NCBI GenBank assembly: GCA_036835375.1
Contig: DAITMB010000027.1
Location: 1-47,011 of the forward strand
DNA: 47,011 nt
DNA from: JANQTF01 sp036835375
GTDB taxonomy: Bacteria > Bacteroidota > Bacteroidia > J057
Direction of reading: 5' to 3'
Shown here piece by piece: positions 9,397-19,153 of the stretch. How positions within the stretch are numbered: position 1 is the first letter of the stretch; each line of letters opens with the position of its first letter. The notes beneath the pieces were generated by a model. It made no database searches. It worked only from the letters and a program-made list of their open reading frames with translations, and was not told the origin of the DNA. The translations under genes were made by a program, and so were the position numbers.

Positions 9397-9873
9397 GATC
9401 CAATGTAGTAGTAGGTAGTCTTAGTCTTGGCATCCTCTGTAGGGTTCACCAACCTCCATCAGCATGCATCGAAAGCACTCGAAGATCACTTCCCTTCCCT
9501 ATCCCAAAACTTCCCGACGTGACAGATCAGCTGTTTCGGCTTTTGAGAAGTTGACTTCTCGTTTGCGCTCCACATGAGCCAAGGTCGATCACTTAAGCTA
9601 GGAAACTTTTGCTTCGAGGTTGGAAATGTATTCCTCTTCGTGCTCATTGGAAATATCGGAGATCTATTTGCAAAAAGCTATCACTCTCTATTCATTCTCA
9701 GACGGTTGAGAAATTTTGCACTTAAAATGTAAAAAATAGCTGGGTTGTCGGGAAGGCAGCGACCCTACATTTGATTGCAACTATACAGGCTAATTCGCTT
9801 TGTCAGGCCAGATGGCAGCTATTTTCTGGTGCGACTACTTCCTGCTACTTCGCCATTTGACTTTATCTCCACT
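9397..9873. promoter_or_regulatory. Divergent regulatory region between HTCS and GH28
   Basis: About 477 bp with no supported gene. It is the natural place for HTCS binding sites and for the HTCS promoter, but I could not find a minus-strand TAnnTTTG box or a clear repeated operator. The GH28 promoter within it is listed separately. Confidence 0.5.
9745..9773 (+). promoter_or_regulatory. Bacteroidota-type promoter of the GH28 gene
   Basis: TTG at 9745-9747, 18 bp spacer, then TACATTTG at 9766-9773, an exact TAnnTTTG -7 box. Expected start of transcription is near 9778-9781, giving a leader of about 95 nt before the ATG at 9874. The upstream in-frame ATG at 9775 would lie at or before the transcript start, which supports the later start. 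Confidence 0.7.
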
Positions 9874-11301
9874 ATGACACTGATCCGAACTCTATGTTTC
9901 CGCCTGCGGGGCGTCTTGCTGCTATGTACCATTGTGATGGGCTGCGCATCGCCCGGCACGCCTCCGCAAGAGAGCGATCCCTGGCAGCTTGCTCAGGAGA
10001 TTTTGGAGACCGTAAAGGCTCCCGAATTTCCCGACCAAACCTTCAATGTGATGGACTATGGCGCTTTTGCAGAAGGAGAAAAAGATGACTTGCCGGCTTT
10101 CCGCGCCGCAATTCTAGCCTGTTCCGAGGCGGGCGGTGGGCGGGTGCTGGTACCTGCCGGAACTTATTTCCTACAAGGACCCATTCACTTTGAAAGCCAC
10201 GTCAACCTTCACCTCGAAGAAGAGGCCCTGGTGAAGTTCAGTCCGGAACCTGCTCACTATCTTCCGGTGGTACACACCCGATGGGAGGGCGTAGAATGCT
10301 TGAATTATTCACCGCTCATCTATGCATTTGAAAAAGAGCAAATAGCCATCACGGGAAAAGGCACTTTCGACGGGCAGGCTAGCGAGGTGCACTGGTGGCC
10401 CTGGAAAAGCACCAAGAACTTTCCGATAATGGGTCCAGATGGCAGCTCCACTTCTAGCCGGGATTTGCTCATCGCTCAAAATCGCGAGGAAGTGCTGCTG
10501 GAAAAACGAGTATTTGGCGCGGGACACCACCTTCGACCGAATTTTGTGCAGCCCTACCGCTGCAAGCAAGTATGGATTCAGGGCGTGACCTTTCGCAATT
10601 CGCCTATGTGGGTGATGCATCCGGTGCTGTGCCAGGGAGTGTTGATCGAAGGCGTGTCAGTGATCAGCCATGGACCCAACAGCGATGGATGTGATCCAGA
10701 GTCTTGCCGGGATGTTGTGATTCGCGATTGCTACTTCGACACGGGTGATGATTGTATTGCGCTGAAATCGGGCCGCAACCAAGACGGTCGCCGCATCGGA
10801 GTGCCCATTGAGCGGGTGGTGGTGCAAAACTGTCTGATGAAAGATGGCCATGGTGGCATTGTGGTAGGGAGCGAAGTGTCGGGTGGAGCGAGACAGATTT
10901 TTGGGGAAAAATGCCGCATGGACAGCCCCAACCTGGATCGCGCTATTCGCATCAAGACCAATCGCTCGCGTGGCGGCACCATCGAACAATTGTATTTTCG
11001 GGACATAGAGGTGGGAACGGTCAAAGAGTCGGTCGTGAAAGTGAATATGCGCTACACCTTAGATGATACGATTTCCATCACCATGCCAGTGGTGCGCGAC
11101 ATTCGAGTAGAAAATGTGACCTCTGCGGCCAGCCAATACGGGGTTCAGCTCATGGGATACGATGATGAATTTCCGATCACGGGCGTCGTGATTCGCAACT
11201 GCCGCTTTGAAGGGGTGCGAGAAGGCAATGTGTTGGAACATGCTACCTCCACTGTTTTTGACAGCTTATTTCTCAACGGGACGCAGGTATTCCTTCCTTG
11301 A
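9874..11301 (+). CDS. Polygalacturonase, GH28 lipoprotein
   Basis: 475 aa from the ATG at 9874, which begins a lipoprotein signal peptide with lipobox MGC (Cys24). Homogalacturonan hydrolase with a right-handed beta-helix at about 55-460. The opening FNVMDYGAFAEGEKDD (Pec_lyase-like lead-in) and all GH28 signature sets are present: NSD with Asp271, GDD with Asp292/293, GHG with His326, and RIK at 359-361. Inferred role: cut demethylated galacturonan oligomers into short products, tethered to the outer membrane or periplasmic side. The gene has its own promoter, faces away from HTCS and ends in two stacked terminators. Confidence 0.95.
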   Translation: MTLIRTLCFRLRGVLLLCTIVMGCASPGTPPQESDPWQLAQEILETVKAPEFPDQTFNVMDYGAFAEGEKDDLPAFRAAILACSEAGGGRVLVPAGTYFLQGPIHFESHVNLHLEEEALVKFSPEPAHYLPVVHTRWEGVECLNYSPLIYAFEKEQIAITGKGTFDGQASEVHWWPWKSTKNFPIMGPDGSSTSSRDLLIAQNREEVLLEKRVFGAGHHLRPNFVQPYRCKQVWIQGVTFRNSPMWVMHPVLCQGVLIEGVSVISHGPNSDGCDPESCRDVVIRDCYFDTGDDCIALKSGRNQDGRRIGVPIERVVVQNCLMKDGHGGIVVGSEVSGGARQIFGEKCRMDSPNLDRAIRIKTNRSRGGTIEQLYFRDIEVGTVKESVVKVNMRYTLDDTISITMPVVRDIRVENVTSAASQYGVQLMGYDDEFPITGVVIRNCRFEGVREGNVLEHATSTVFDSLFLNGTQVFLP

Positions 11302-11322
11302 TCGCCTAAGAATTTTCAGTAG

Positions 11323-11397
11323 GAGCGTGAGCCATGCGCAGCACGCTCTTTGTAGTAGGTGTTTTTTTATCAGCCCCTCTCAAGAGGGGCTTTTTTT
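11323..11397 (+). terminator. Two stacked terminators after GH28
   Basis: A first stem, GAGCGTG/CACGCTC (11323-11329 with 11342-11348), is followed 24 bp later by AGCCCCTCT/AGAGGGGCT (11372-11380 with 11383-11391) and a run of seven T (11391-11397). The second has the classic intrinsic form. Together they insulate susC from GH28 transcription. Confidence 0.85.
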
Positions 11398-11595
11398 GTG
11401 GGATTTCACCTAAACCAATGGAGATCAAGCGGCTAGTCCGCGTCGAAAATCGGGCCTTAGACCCTGCTTTTCCCTGTTTCTCTCCGCTTTTCTGGCCCCG
11501 GTCAAAACGAGGAGGAGAAATGTTGAATTCGGAATAGTCGGATCTTTCAGAATCGCATTGATTTAGGATAAAGTAACTGCTACCTCATTTTCGCT

Positions 11596-14565
11596 ATGAA
11601 TCTATTATCTATTTCCTCTCTTTTCAGAAGCTCAGTGTGGATATGGCTCAGTGTCCTGGTCGCTTCTCCCTTGAGCACTTTCGGGCAGACAAGGACCTTG
11701 ACGGGGACCGTATCTGGAGAAGACATCGGTCCACTGTTTGCTGCGCGGGTGGTCATTCAGGGTTCTACAAGTGGTACCCTCACTGATGAGGATGGCCGCT
11801 TCTCCATTGTCGTGTCGAATACCGATACCATTGCGGTGGACTACTTAGGCTATCAGCGTGTGCTCATGGCAGTAGGAGACCAGTCCACGGTAGAGATCAC
11901 CCTCGCCACAGAGAACCAGTCCCTGGACGAGGTGGTAATTGTGGGCTACGGCGCCTTGCAAAAGAGTGACGTCGCGGGCTCGATTGTTTCCGTTCGTGGT
12001 GCTGCGCTGACTGATGTGAAGTCGAGCAACGTGCTGGAAGGCCTTCAAGGGCGGGTGCCCGGCGTCGAGATTTCCCGAGACAATGGCCGTGCGGGTGCTG
12101 GATTCGACATCCTCGTGCGTGGACGCCGCTCGCTCAATGCGACCAATGCGCCGCTGATTCTGGTGGATGGTGTGCCTTATGGGGACAACATCGACATCAA
12201 TCAAGAGGACATTGCTTCTATTGAGATTTTGAAAGATGCCTCTTCCACGGCTGTGTATGGATCACGCGGTGCCAATGGGGTGATTCTCATCACAACCAAG
12301 CGCGGAAAGAGCGGAACTTCTCAGGTGTCTTTCAACACCTATTATGGAATGTCACAGCCTTTCCAGAAAGTGCCGACCTACGACCGCGAAGGCTATATTC
12401 GCGCCAAGACCGATGCCAACCGGGACATTTTCAATTGGGAGCAAGAGCCTAATCCTTTCAACGTCTTTCCAGGAGACGAGCTCACAGGCTTTGAAAACGG
12501 GACCTTTACCGACTGGCAAGACGAAGTCACCCGTCCCGGAAGTCAGCAAGACTACCACCTTTCCTTCTCGGGTGGAGGACCACGCACGACCTATTCTACT
12601 TCGCTCAATTATTTCAAAGAATCAGGGGTCATCAAGGCCGATGATTTCGAACGATACACCTACCGTCTCAACCTAGACTCCAAGGTGACCGATTGGATGA
12701 GTGTGGGTACCTCGACCATCATTACCTACCGCCAGCGCGAGGGACGAGGTCCACGCTTTACGGATGCCGTGCTGATGTCTCCGATTGTGCCCGCCTATGA
12801 CAGCACTGGCACTTACATCTTTCAACCCAACTTCGCCAATCCGCGCAAAAGTCCCCTCGCATGGCTGGAAGATGAAGAAGAGACTCGTGAGACCAGAATT
12901 TTCACCACAGCCTATGCCCAACTGCAACTCGCCGATGGGCTGTCGTTCCGCACCAACATCAACGCTGACTTCAACAACAACCGCTTTGGCTACATGTATC
13001 CTCAGAAGGTGCCTACGGAAGGCTTCACGACTTCAGGTGCATCGTTTGGATACACCACCAATTATCTTTGGAACAACATCCTGACCTACTCCAAAACCTT
13101 CGGTGAGCACCGCTTCAATGTCACTGCCGGACATGAGATCCGCTATGGACGCAGCGAGAATTACAGTATTTTTGGACAAGAGCAGCAATTTGACCAAACC
13201 CTGTGGTATAACTTTGCTTCCAACCTCAATCAGCAGACGACCAGCTCAGTCACCGAGTTTGCCTTGGCTTCGGCGCTGGGTCGTATCAACTACACTTTTA
13301 AAGACCGCTATATATTCAATGTATCTGGTCGCTACGACGGCGCGTCCCAATTGACCGAGGGCAATAAGTGGGCATTCTTCCCAGCAGGAAGTTTCGCATG
13401 GCGCATCGCAGAAGAGTCCTTTTTTGAAGGCGTGCCACTGGTAAATGACCTCAAGCTACGGGCTGGCTTCGGCTCTACGGGGAATGCCGCCATCGATCCC
13501 TACGCCACCGCGGCGAGTCTGAACATCGACCCTTTGTTTTATGAGTTTGGTGGAGCAGGAACTGAAGTCCCTTACTTCGGATATCGGCCCATTGCGTTGG
13601 CCAGTGCAGACCTCCAGTGGGAACGCACGCAGCAGGTCAACGTGGGGATGGACTTTGGGATTTTCAAAGACCGCATTTCTGGTAATCTGGACTTTTTCCG
13701 GGCCAATACAGACCGCCTCCTACTTCAGGATCAGCTCCCCCCTACCGCTGGATTTGACAATGTGTTTGTCAATGCAGGCGAAACCCGTTCCTGGGGCTGG
13801 GAATTCTTGATGCAAACGGTGAACGTTGACAATCAGAAGTTTCGGTGGACGACGAACTACTCCTACTTTGGTACGCGGGAAGAGATTGTGGCCTTGGCAT
13901 CGGGACTGACAAGAGACGAAGGCAACCGCTGGTTTGTGGGGTCACCCATCGCTGTTCACTACGACTTCAATAAAATTGGCATCTGGCAATTCGGAGATGA
14001 AGACGAGCCTACCTTTACTGCTCCAGGTGAGATTCGCGTGGAAGACGTGGACAACAATGGCGTGATCGACTTTGATGATCGCGTGGTCTTGGGAACGCCT
14101 CAGGCGCAGTGGAGTGGTAGCTTGATCAACACCTTTGAATGGCAGGGATTTGACCTCACCGTGAACATCTATGCGCGCTGGGGCCAAATGATTCAAGCTG
14201 GTGCCTACTCTTACGACCCCCGGATGTATGACAACATGCTGGCGGTGGACTACTGGACTCCTGAAAATCCCACCAACGCCTACCCCCGCTACGATGCTTC
14301 CCGGGCAGAACTTCCTTTTGAAAGCACGTTGCAGTATGTGGACGGCTCCTACATCAAGGTCAAGAACATTACCCTGGGCTACAACTTCTCGGGGGAGTTT
14401 ATGAATCGGATGAACCTTCAAACACTGCGTGTTTACACCTCTGCCCGCAACCCTTTCATTCTGTACAGCAGCCTGGAGCCTGGACTCGACCCAGAGCGAA
14501 ACGGAAGCATCAGTTTCCCGCTGGCACGCCTGCTAATGTTTGGTGTCAACATTACCCTGAAGTAA
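11596..14565 (+). CDS. SusC-like TonB-dependent oligosaccharide importer
   Basis: 989 aa. Signal peptide 1-30 (STFGQ); carboxypeptidase-D-like regulatory domain about 33-105 (TLTGTVSGED ... GTLTDEDGRFSI); TonB-box region SLDEVVIVGYG about 108-118; plug about 120-230 with the SusC signatures LVDGVPYG and SSTAVYGSRGANGVI; then a 22-strand barrel to the C terminus, which ends in strand-like FGVNITLK. It should import pectin oligogalacturonides through the outer membrane using TonB energy, with the SusD-like lipoprotein as lid. susD follows after 164 bp on the same strand. Confidence 0.97.
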   Translation: MNLLSISSLFRSSVWIWLSVLVASPLSTFGQTRTLTGTVSGEDIGPLFAARVVIQGSTSGTLTDEDGRFSIVVSNTDTIAVDYLGYQRVLMAVGDQSTVEITLATENQSLDEVVIVGYGALQKSDVAGSIVSVRGAALTDVKSSNVLEGLQGRVPGVEISRDNGRAGAGFDILVRGRRSLNATNAPLILVDGVPYGDNIDINQEDIASIEILKDASSTAVYGSRGANGVILITTKRGKSGTSQVSFNTYYGMSQPFQKVPTYDREGYIRAKTDANRDIFNWEQEPNPFNVFPGDELTGFENGTFTDWQDEVTRPGSQQDYHLSFSGGGPRTTYSTSLNYFKESGVIKADDFERYTYRLNLDSKVTDWMSVGTSTIITYRQREGRGPRFTDAVLMSPIVPAYDSTGTYIFQPNFANPRKSPLAWLEDEEETRETRIFTTAYAQLQLADGLSFRTNINADFNNNRFGYMYPQKVPTEGFTTSGASFGYTTNYLWNNILTYSKTFGEHRFNVTAGHEIRYGRSENYSIFGQEQQFDQTLWYNFASNLNQQTTSSVTEFALASALGRINYTFKDRYIFNVSGRYDGASQLTEGNKWAFFPAGSFAWRIAEESFFEGVPLVNDLKLRAGFGSTGNAAIDPYATAASLNIDPLFYEFGGAGTEVPYFGYRPIALASADLQWERTQQVNVGMDFGIFKDRISGNLDFFRANTDRLLLQDQLPPTAGFDNVFVNAGETRSWGWEFLMQTVNVDNQKFRWTTNYSYFGTREEIVALASGLTRDEGNRWFVGSPIAVHYDFNKIGIWQFGDEDEPTFTAPGEIRVEDVDNNGVIDFDDRVVLGTPQAQWSGSLINTFEWQGFDLTVNIYARWGQMIQAGAYSYDPRMYDNMLAVDYWTPENPTNAYPRYDASRAELPFESTLQYVDGSYIKVKNITLGYNFSGEFMNRMNLQTLRVYTSARNPFILYSSLEPGLDPERNGSISFPLARLLMFGVNITLK

Positions 14566-14729
14566 TTATTCCCTCACCGCATTCTCAATCCATCAGGAGT
14601 GGCGAGAAGATCGATTCGGCAAAACCATTGGATGCCTCATCCTTTGCCTGGTTCTTACGCTACGTGCAGTCCGCCAGCAGCATCGGCTCTCACTCCTGCT
14701 CCACTTGACTTAATTAACTGCTACTTATC

Positions 14730-16523
14730 ATGAAATTGAATATCATTTTCTTCCTTAGCTTCCTTCTCCTGGCAAGTTCCTGCCAAAACTTCTTAGAGGA
14801 AGAGTATCTGAACGGGATCAACTCCAGCAGCATCGATGACTCGCCGGAGGCATTCGAAACACTGATCAACGCCAGCTACGTGACTCTTCGAGCCTGGTAT
14901 GGCAAGGAAAACGGCTGGGACCTCACTGAGAGCGGGACTGACATTTATACCTATGGACTGGACACCCGAACCATCGGCTTTTCTCGCTACAACTCCTTCA
15001 CCAATGCGGAAGAACAAGAGCGTGTGGGTGCCCTTTGGCGTGAATTGTACAAGGGACTCAACACCACAAATCTGGTCTTGGATAGGATTGATGAGGTAGA
15101 ATACGACGACCTGGCCCTTCGGGAGCAGCGCAAAGGGGAGGTGTTGTTTCTGCGGGCGCACTACCTGTGGCTCATCACGGAGATCTGGGGAGATGTGCAT
15201 TTTGCTACGGAGCCCACTGAGACTGCCGAGAGAGAAGCCAACCGCACGCCGACCTCGATTTTCTACGAGCAAATTTACGAGGACCTTCGCAATGCCAAAA
15301 GCAGGCTCCCAGTGGCTTGGCCCGACAATCAATATGGTCGTATTACCATGCCTGCCGCCGAGGCGATGCTCGCCAGGACCTACCTCTACCGCGAAAACTA
15401 TGACAGCGCTGCCTTCTATGCCCGCCGCGTCATCGATAATTATGATTTCGAGCTTTTGGACGATTGGTCGGATATATTTAGGATTGACAAAATTCAGAAC
15501 GATGAGATCGTCTGGGCTGTCAACTACTCTTCGGACCTCCAGTACTCTCGCTCGGGCTTGACTTCTCCTGATGGAACCGCTTACAATGCAGCCGGACTGA
15601 TCCAGCGGGAAGGCGGCAATCAAGGCCACGTGATGTATGAAATACGCTATGAGAACCTTTCTTGGGGAATGATTCGCGACCTCAATAATGGCCGTGGATT
15701 TCAGCGATACATGCCCACCAAGTTCTTCTTGGACCTCTACGATGCCGAAATTGACGAGCGCTTTCACAGCTCCTTCAAGAGTGTCTGGTACTGTAACACA
15801 GAAGCTGCAAGGCCACGCTGGCGGGGCAATTCGTACTTTATCGACGGAGTGGAATTTCCTATTCCCGACTCCCTGAAGCTCCAGCCGATGTTCAATCTAG
15901 GAGACACAGCCATCTATTTTTCGAAAACACCAGTGCCTGAATCTCAAAAAGCACGGTTTTCGCCGACAGATCTTCGCGCCTTCCATCCTACCAAGGGCTA
16001 CGCGATCGTGGACATCAACGACATGTACCTCCCCGATGGCAGCCCGAACGATGCCATCATCAACCGCCAGTTTTACTTTCCGATCACCAAGCGCTATGAA
16101 GACAGCACTCGCTTGGATCTTACCATCGGTGCTTCCAAGCGTGATGTGCCAGTGTTTCGTATCTCAGAGCTGTACCTCATTGCAGCGGAAGCTGAGCTGC
16201 TTCGTGGCAATACCGCCCAAGCGACCGATCTTCTCAATGCCTTGCGCGAAGTGAGAGCAGTGGCAGGAAGGGAAGCAGATATGCGCATCACCGCAGCAGA
16301 TGTGGATCTCGACTTTATCCTGGATGAACGGGGCCGCGAATTGGCGACGGAGCATCAGCGCTTCTTTGATCTCAAGCGTACTGGCAAACTTGTGGAGCGT
16401 GTCAAAGCTCACAACACGGATGCTGCACCCAATATCCAGGAGTACCACGCGTTGCGGTTCATTCCGCAAAATCAGATAGATGCCATGCGCAACAGCGAAG
16501 GCTACCAGAACCCCGGTTATTGA
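14730..16523 (+). CDS. SusD-like surface glycan-binding lipoprotein
   Basis: 597 aa, with lipoprotein signal peptide (LLLASSC, Cys18). RagB/SusD fold with N-terminal TPR-like helices (LWRELYKGLNTTNLVLDRID, RGEVLFLRAHYLW, AEAMLARTYLYR) and C-terminal SusD domain (RISELYLIAAEAELLRG, ILDERGRELATEHQRFFDLKRTG). These are typical of the family. It binds the glycan over the SusC barrel and delivers it to the pore. Somewhat longer than the common 500-560 aa, with the extra length in the middle. Followed by a hairpin that may limit transcription of GH105. Confidence 0.95.
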   Translation: MKLNIIFFLSFLLLASSCQNFLEEEYLNGINSSSIDDSPEAFETLINASYVTLRAWYGKENGWDLTESGTDIYTYGLDTRTIGFSRYNSFTNAEEQERVGALWRELYKGLNTTNLVLDRIDEVEYDDLALREQRKGEVLFLRAHYLWLITEIWGDVHFATEPTETAEREANRTPTSIFYEQIYEDLRNAKSRLPVAWPDNQYGRITMPAAEAMLARTYLYRENYDSAAFYARRVIDNYDFELLDDWSDIFRIDKIQNDEIVWAVNYSSDLQYSRSGLTSPDGTAYNAAGLIQREGGNQGHVMYEIRYENLSWGMIRDLNNGRGFQRYMPTKFFLDLYDAEIDERFHSSFKSVWYCNTEAARPRWRGNSYFIDGVEFPIPDSLKLQPMFNLGDTAIYFSKTPVPESQKARFSPTDLRAFHPTKGYAIVDINDMYLPDGSPNDAIINRQFYFPITKRYEDSTRLDLTIGASKRDVPVFRISELYLIAAEAELLRGNTAQATDLLNALREVRAVAGREADMRITAADVDLDFILDERGRELATEHQRFFDLKRTGKLVERVKAHNTDAAPNIQEYHALRFIPQNQIDAMRNSEGYQNPGY

Positions 16524-16540
16524 CGAGAAGTAGTAGGGTT

Positions 16541-16575
16541 GCCGGGGCGGCGGTTCACGCCATGCTCCGGCTTTT
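16541..16575 (+). terminator. Hairpin between susD and GH105 (terminator or attenuator)
   Basis: GCCGGGGC (16541-16548) can pair with GCTCCGGC (16564-16571) with one G-U wobble, followed by CTTTTGTTATTATT. It lies 18 bp after the susD stop and just before the GH105 start, so read-through would set GH105 level relative to susCD. Confidence 0.55.
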
Positions 16576-16599
16576 GTTATTATTCAAGTTTCCTCACAC

Positions 16600-17874
16600 A
16601 TGCTTACCTATCTTTCTATGCCCGCGGGTAAGATTGCCTTCCTCTTGGCAGGTTCTCTGCTCCTATCTTCCTGCCTCACCGACATTCGGGGGTCCGGCTC
16701 TTCCACCCCCAAAAAGTCGTCCGTTGTCATCATTCCCGAGGACGCTACCTGGTCCCAGCGGATGGCCCTCTCGATCATCAAGGAACATCCCGAGCCTTGG
16801 ACGAATGATTTTCGAGATAGTCCACGGTGGACCTACACCCACGGCCTGATCATGCTGTCCATGCAGCGACTCTGGCAACACTCAGGCGACGAGCGCTATT
16901 GGGAATACGCCAAGGAATACGCTGATACCATGATCGACCCGCAGGGCAAGATCCGCGACTATGACGTCACGGAGTTCAATATCGATCACGTCAATCCCGG
17001 CAAGATGCTCTTCCTCCTCTATGAGCGTTCCGGAGACATACGCTATCGCCGTGCCATGGCTTCGCTTAGGGAACAGCTCCATTGGCAACCAAGGACCACC
17101 GATGGAGGATATTGGCACAAGCTCCGTTACCCTTGGCAGATGTGGCTCGATGGTCTGTATATGGGATCGCCATATTTAGCTGAATATGGCAAAAAATTCG
17201 AAGAGCCTGCTGCATTTGACGAGGTGGTTCACCAGCTCACCCTGGTCGCAAAACACACCCTCGATCCCCAAACAGGCCTTCTGAGACATGGCTGGGACGA
17301 AAGCCACTTGCAGCGTTGGGCAGACCCACAGACAGGGCAGTCGCCTCACATCTGGGGCCGATCCGTAGGCTGGTACCTCATGGCCCTTGTAGATGTCCTC
17401 GACCATCTGCCGGCAGATCATCCAGGAAGAGCCGAGGTGCTGGATATGCTGGCGCAGCAGGCAACCGTGGTGGCTTCTCATCAAAATGCGAAGACGGGAC
17501 TCTGGTATCAAGTCATGGATCTTCCCGAACGGGAAGGAAATTATGAAGAAGCCAGCGCGACCTGCATGTTTGCTTATGCACTGGCGCGGGGCGCGAACCG
17601 AGGATATCTTGACAAAGCGCACATGGCCACCGCTCAAAAAGCTTTTCAAGGACTCATCGATCACTTGATCACTGTTGACAGCAGTGGTGCCATGACCATC
17701 AGCAAGTGCTGTTCTGTGGCTGGACTCGGCGGGGAACCCTATCGGGACGGATCTTTTGAATACTATATCAGCGAACCCGTCCGCAACGACGATCCCAAAG
17801 CGACCGGACCTTTCATTCTTGCGAGCTTGGAGTTTGAGCAGGCTGGTATCGTGTTCTCGAAATCGTCTAAGTAG
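16600..17874 (+). CDS. Unsaturated galacturonyl/rhamnogalacturonyl hydrolase, GH105 lipoprotein
   Basis: 424 aa (or 418 from the ATG at 16618). The signal peptide ends in a lipobox, LLLSSC (Cys25). The (alpha/alpha)6 barrel occupies about 50-415. The family's catalytic Asp is visible at Asp184 in MWLDGLYMGSPYLAEYG, with HIWGRSVGWYLMALVDVL and the C-terminal CSVAGLGG...RDGSFEYYISEP typical of YteR/YesR-like enzymes. GH105 removes the 4,5-unsaturated uronic acid from the non-reducing end of oligomers made by pectin lyases, which fits the PL1 enzyme encoded at 22092. Likely the last gene of the susCD transcription unit. Confidence 0.94.
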   Translation: MLTYLSMPAGKIAFLLAGSLLLSSCLTDIRGSGSSTPKKSSVVIIPEDATWSQRMALSIIKEHPEPWTNDFRDSPRWTYTHGLIMLSMQRLWQHSGDERYWEYAKEYADTMIDPQGKIRDYDVTEFNIDHVNPGKMLFLLYERSGDIRYRRAMASLREQLHWQPRTTDGGYWHKLRYPWQMWLDGLYMGSPYLAEYGKKFEEPAAFDEVVHQLTLVAKHTLDPQTGLLRHGWDESHLQRWADPQTGQSPHIWGRSVGWYLMALVDVLDHLPADHPGRAEVLDMLAQQATVVASHQNAKTGLWYQVMDLPEREGNYEEASATCMFAYALARGANRGYLDKAHMATAQKAFQGLIDHLITVDSSGAMTISKCCSVAGLGGEPYRDGSFEYYISEPVRNDDPKATGPFILASLEFEQAGIVFSKSSK

Positions 17875-17955
17875 GAGGGATCCTATCAGGGAAGGGGAAT
17901 CAAAAGGATCCGACTTCGCGGATTCAGCACCAAAAAGGCATTCTTGTCTCACTTT

Positions 17956-17995
17956 CGATCGCAGCCAGTCCGTTTCCGCGGGCTGGCTGCGATCG
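17956..17995. terminator. Strong palindrome between convergent genes
   Basis: A perfect 13-bp inverted repeat (17956-17968 with 17983-17995) around a 14-nt loop that can extend the stem. It lies between GH105 (ends 17874) and the minus-strand propeller gene (ends 18028). No T-run follows on either strand, so it is either a weak bidirectional terminator or an mRNA 3' end stabiliser. Confidence 0.55.
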
Positions 17996-18027
17996 CAATG
18001 ACAGGTAGATAGAGCGGCCCCCTGACC

Positions 18028-19034
18028 CTATTCCACCACAATCTCCCGCTCATTGCTGTCGTCGAGGTTCATGACCACCAGCTTGGTGTAGCGCTTGAGG
18101 AGCGGACTGCCGGGAGCGGTTTCTTCGTTGATGTTATACCCACACAGAAGGAGCTGTCCATCCGGGCTTAAAGAAGAGGCAGCATAGTCTTTATTCACGC
18201 AAGCAGGTTTGATCACATCCACAATTTGCTGAGTGTGAATATTGAGCTTGACGATATCGCCAGACTGGTGAGAAATCAGTAAATGATCATTGTCGAGCCA
18301 GAAACGATGCCCCAGACTGAGTGGCGCAGGAATTTGTTTGATCTGCTGACTGGCTACATCATACATATACACAAAACTGCCATCATTGGTATATCCAGAA
18401 AAGGCGATATGCTCTCCGTCAGGGGACCAGCGTGGACTTCGATGCCCACGGATCGAATCTAGCATTTGGATGATTTGGCCATCAGCATCCAGTAATGCCC
18501 ACTTGTCATCAAGCGTTAACCCTATCATTTTTGTTCCTGAGGGATGCCAGTCAAAATACGTCATCAATTTTCCCAGTTGGGTCAGGCTGTCTCCATTCAC
18601 TTTTATCCTCCAGTTTCCATCATACCTTCGATACATAATCCAACCTGTTTTAGATACAGATATTTCGGACACCAATTCTGATGAGAGTAAGCTTTTCTCT
18701 CCCGTACACATATTTATTGTCCAAATTTGCGGAAATGCTGCTACCCCTCCGGTGTCAGTTCTATGTCTTACATAAATTAATATCTCAGGATAGGAATCAA
18801 TCACTATCGGATTTCCATACAAATACTTTTGCTCCTCCGGCGGAGTATAAATGTTCCCCATTGGCGCAAAGGGCTGGATGCGGCAGCTATCCACTAGTGG
18901 AATCAAATACTCCGAACTTTGCACCAGACAATTAGCAGGGCTAAATGGCGTCAAGTCTTCGGGCAGTTGCTCTTACAAGCAGAAAAGGAACACAAAATGA
19001 GCAAAGCCAGGGTGGGAATGAGATAGCGGTTCAT
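18028..19034 (-). pseudogene. Beta-propeller (PD40/TolB-like) lipoprotein with an apparent frameshift near its start
   Basis: The 3' frame (up to 18954) encodes about 308 aa with PD40/TolB-like repeats (PEILIYVRHRT, DWHPSGTKMIGLTLDD, SPRWSPDGEHIAFSGY, ASSLSPDGQLLLCGY) but has no ATG at its front. Directly upstream an ATG at 19034 opens a good lipoprotein signal peptide, MNRYLIPTLALLIL then CSFSACKSNCPKT, which stops at a TGA exactly where the other frame takes over. Adding one base in the C3 tract at 18961-18963 joins the two as ...CKSNCPEDLTPFSPAN. So this is one lipoprotein gene broken by a single-base deletion, real or a sequencing error. Function unknown; placed inside the pectin locus. 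Confidence 0.75.
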
Positions 19035-19039
19035 CGTGA

Positions 19040-19153
19040 TTATTCTTTGATGAGATTGACATACGAAGATTGACCATCAGCTTGGAATCGAAGCAGGTAC
19101 AAACCTGCCGGGAAAGGTTGGCGGCCTGAAGCACTCACATTCAGATCGCGTGT
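19040..19153 (-). pseudogene. Second orphan T9SS sorting-domain remnant
   Basis: 37 codons after an in-frame TAA encode TRDLNVSASGRQPFPAGLYL continuing LRFQADGQSS to YVNLIKE and a stop: the last half of a T9SS sorting domain. No signal peptide, cargo domain or start codon precedes it; the 95 bp up to the terminator at 19250 match nothing I recognise. Its stop is 5 bp before the ATG of the propeller lipoprotein, so the lost gene was probably its operon partner. It is too short for ordinary gene calls. Confidence 0.75.

Noticed and set aside
14596..14698. CAGGAGTG ... CACTCCTG inverted repeat between susC and susD
   Set aside because: Only 8 bp with about 90 bp between the arms; likely chance.
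14793..15767. 324-codon open frame antisense to susD
   Set aside because: Shadow of the SusD coding strand; no start context or recognisable domain.
17988..17999. GCGATCGC octamer resembling the cyanobacterial HIP1 site
   Set aside because: Only one copy here, and it is part of the 13-bp palindrome arm; no sign of over-representation.
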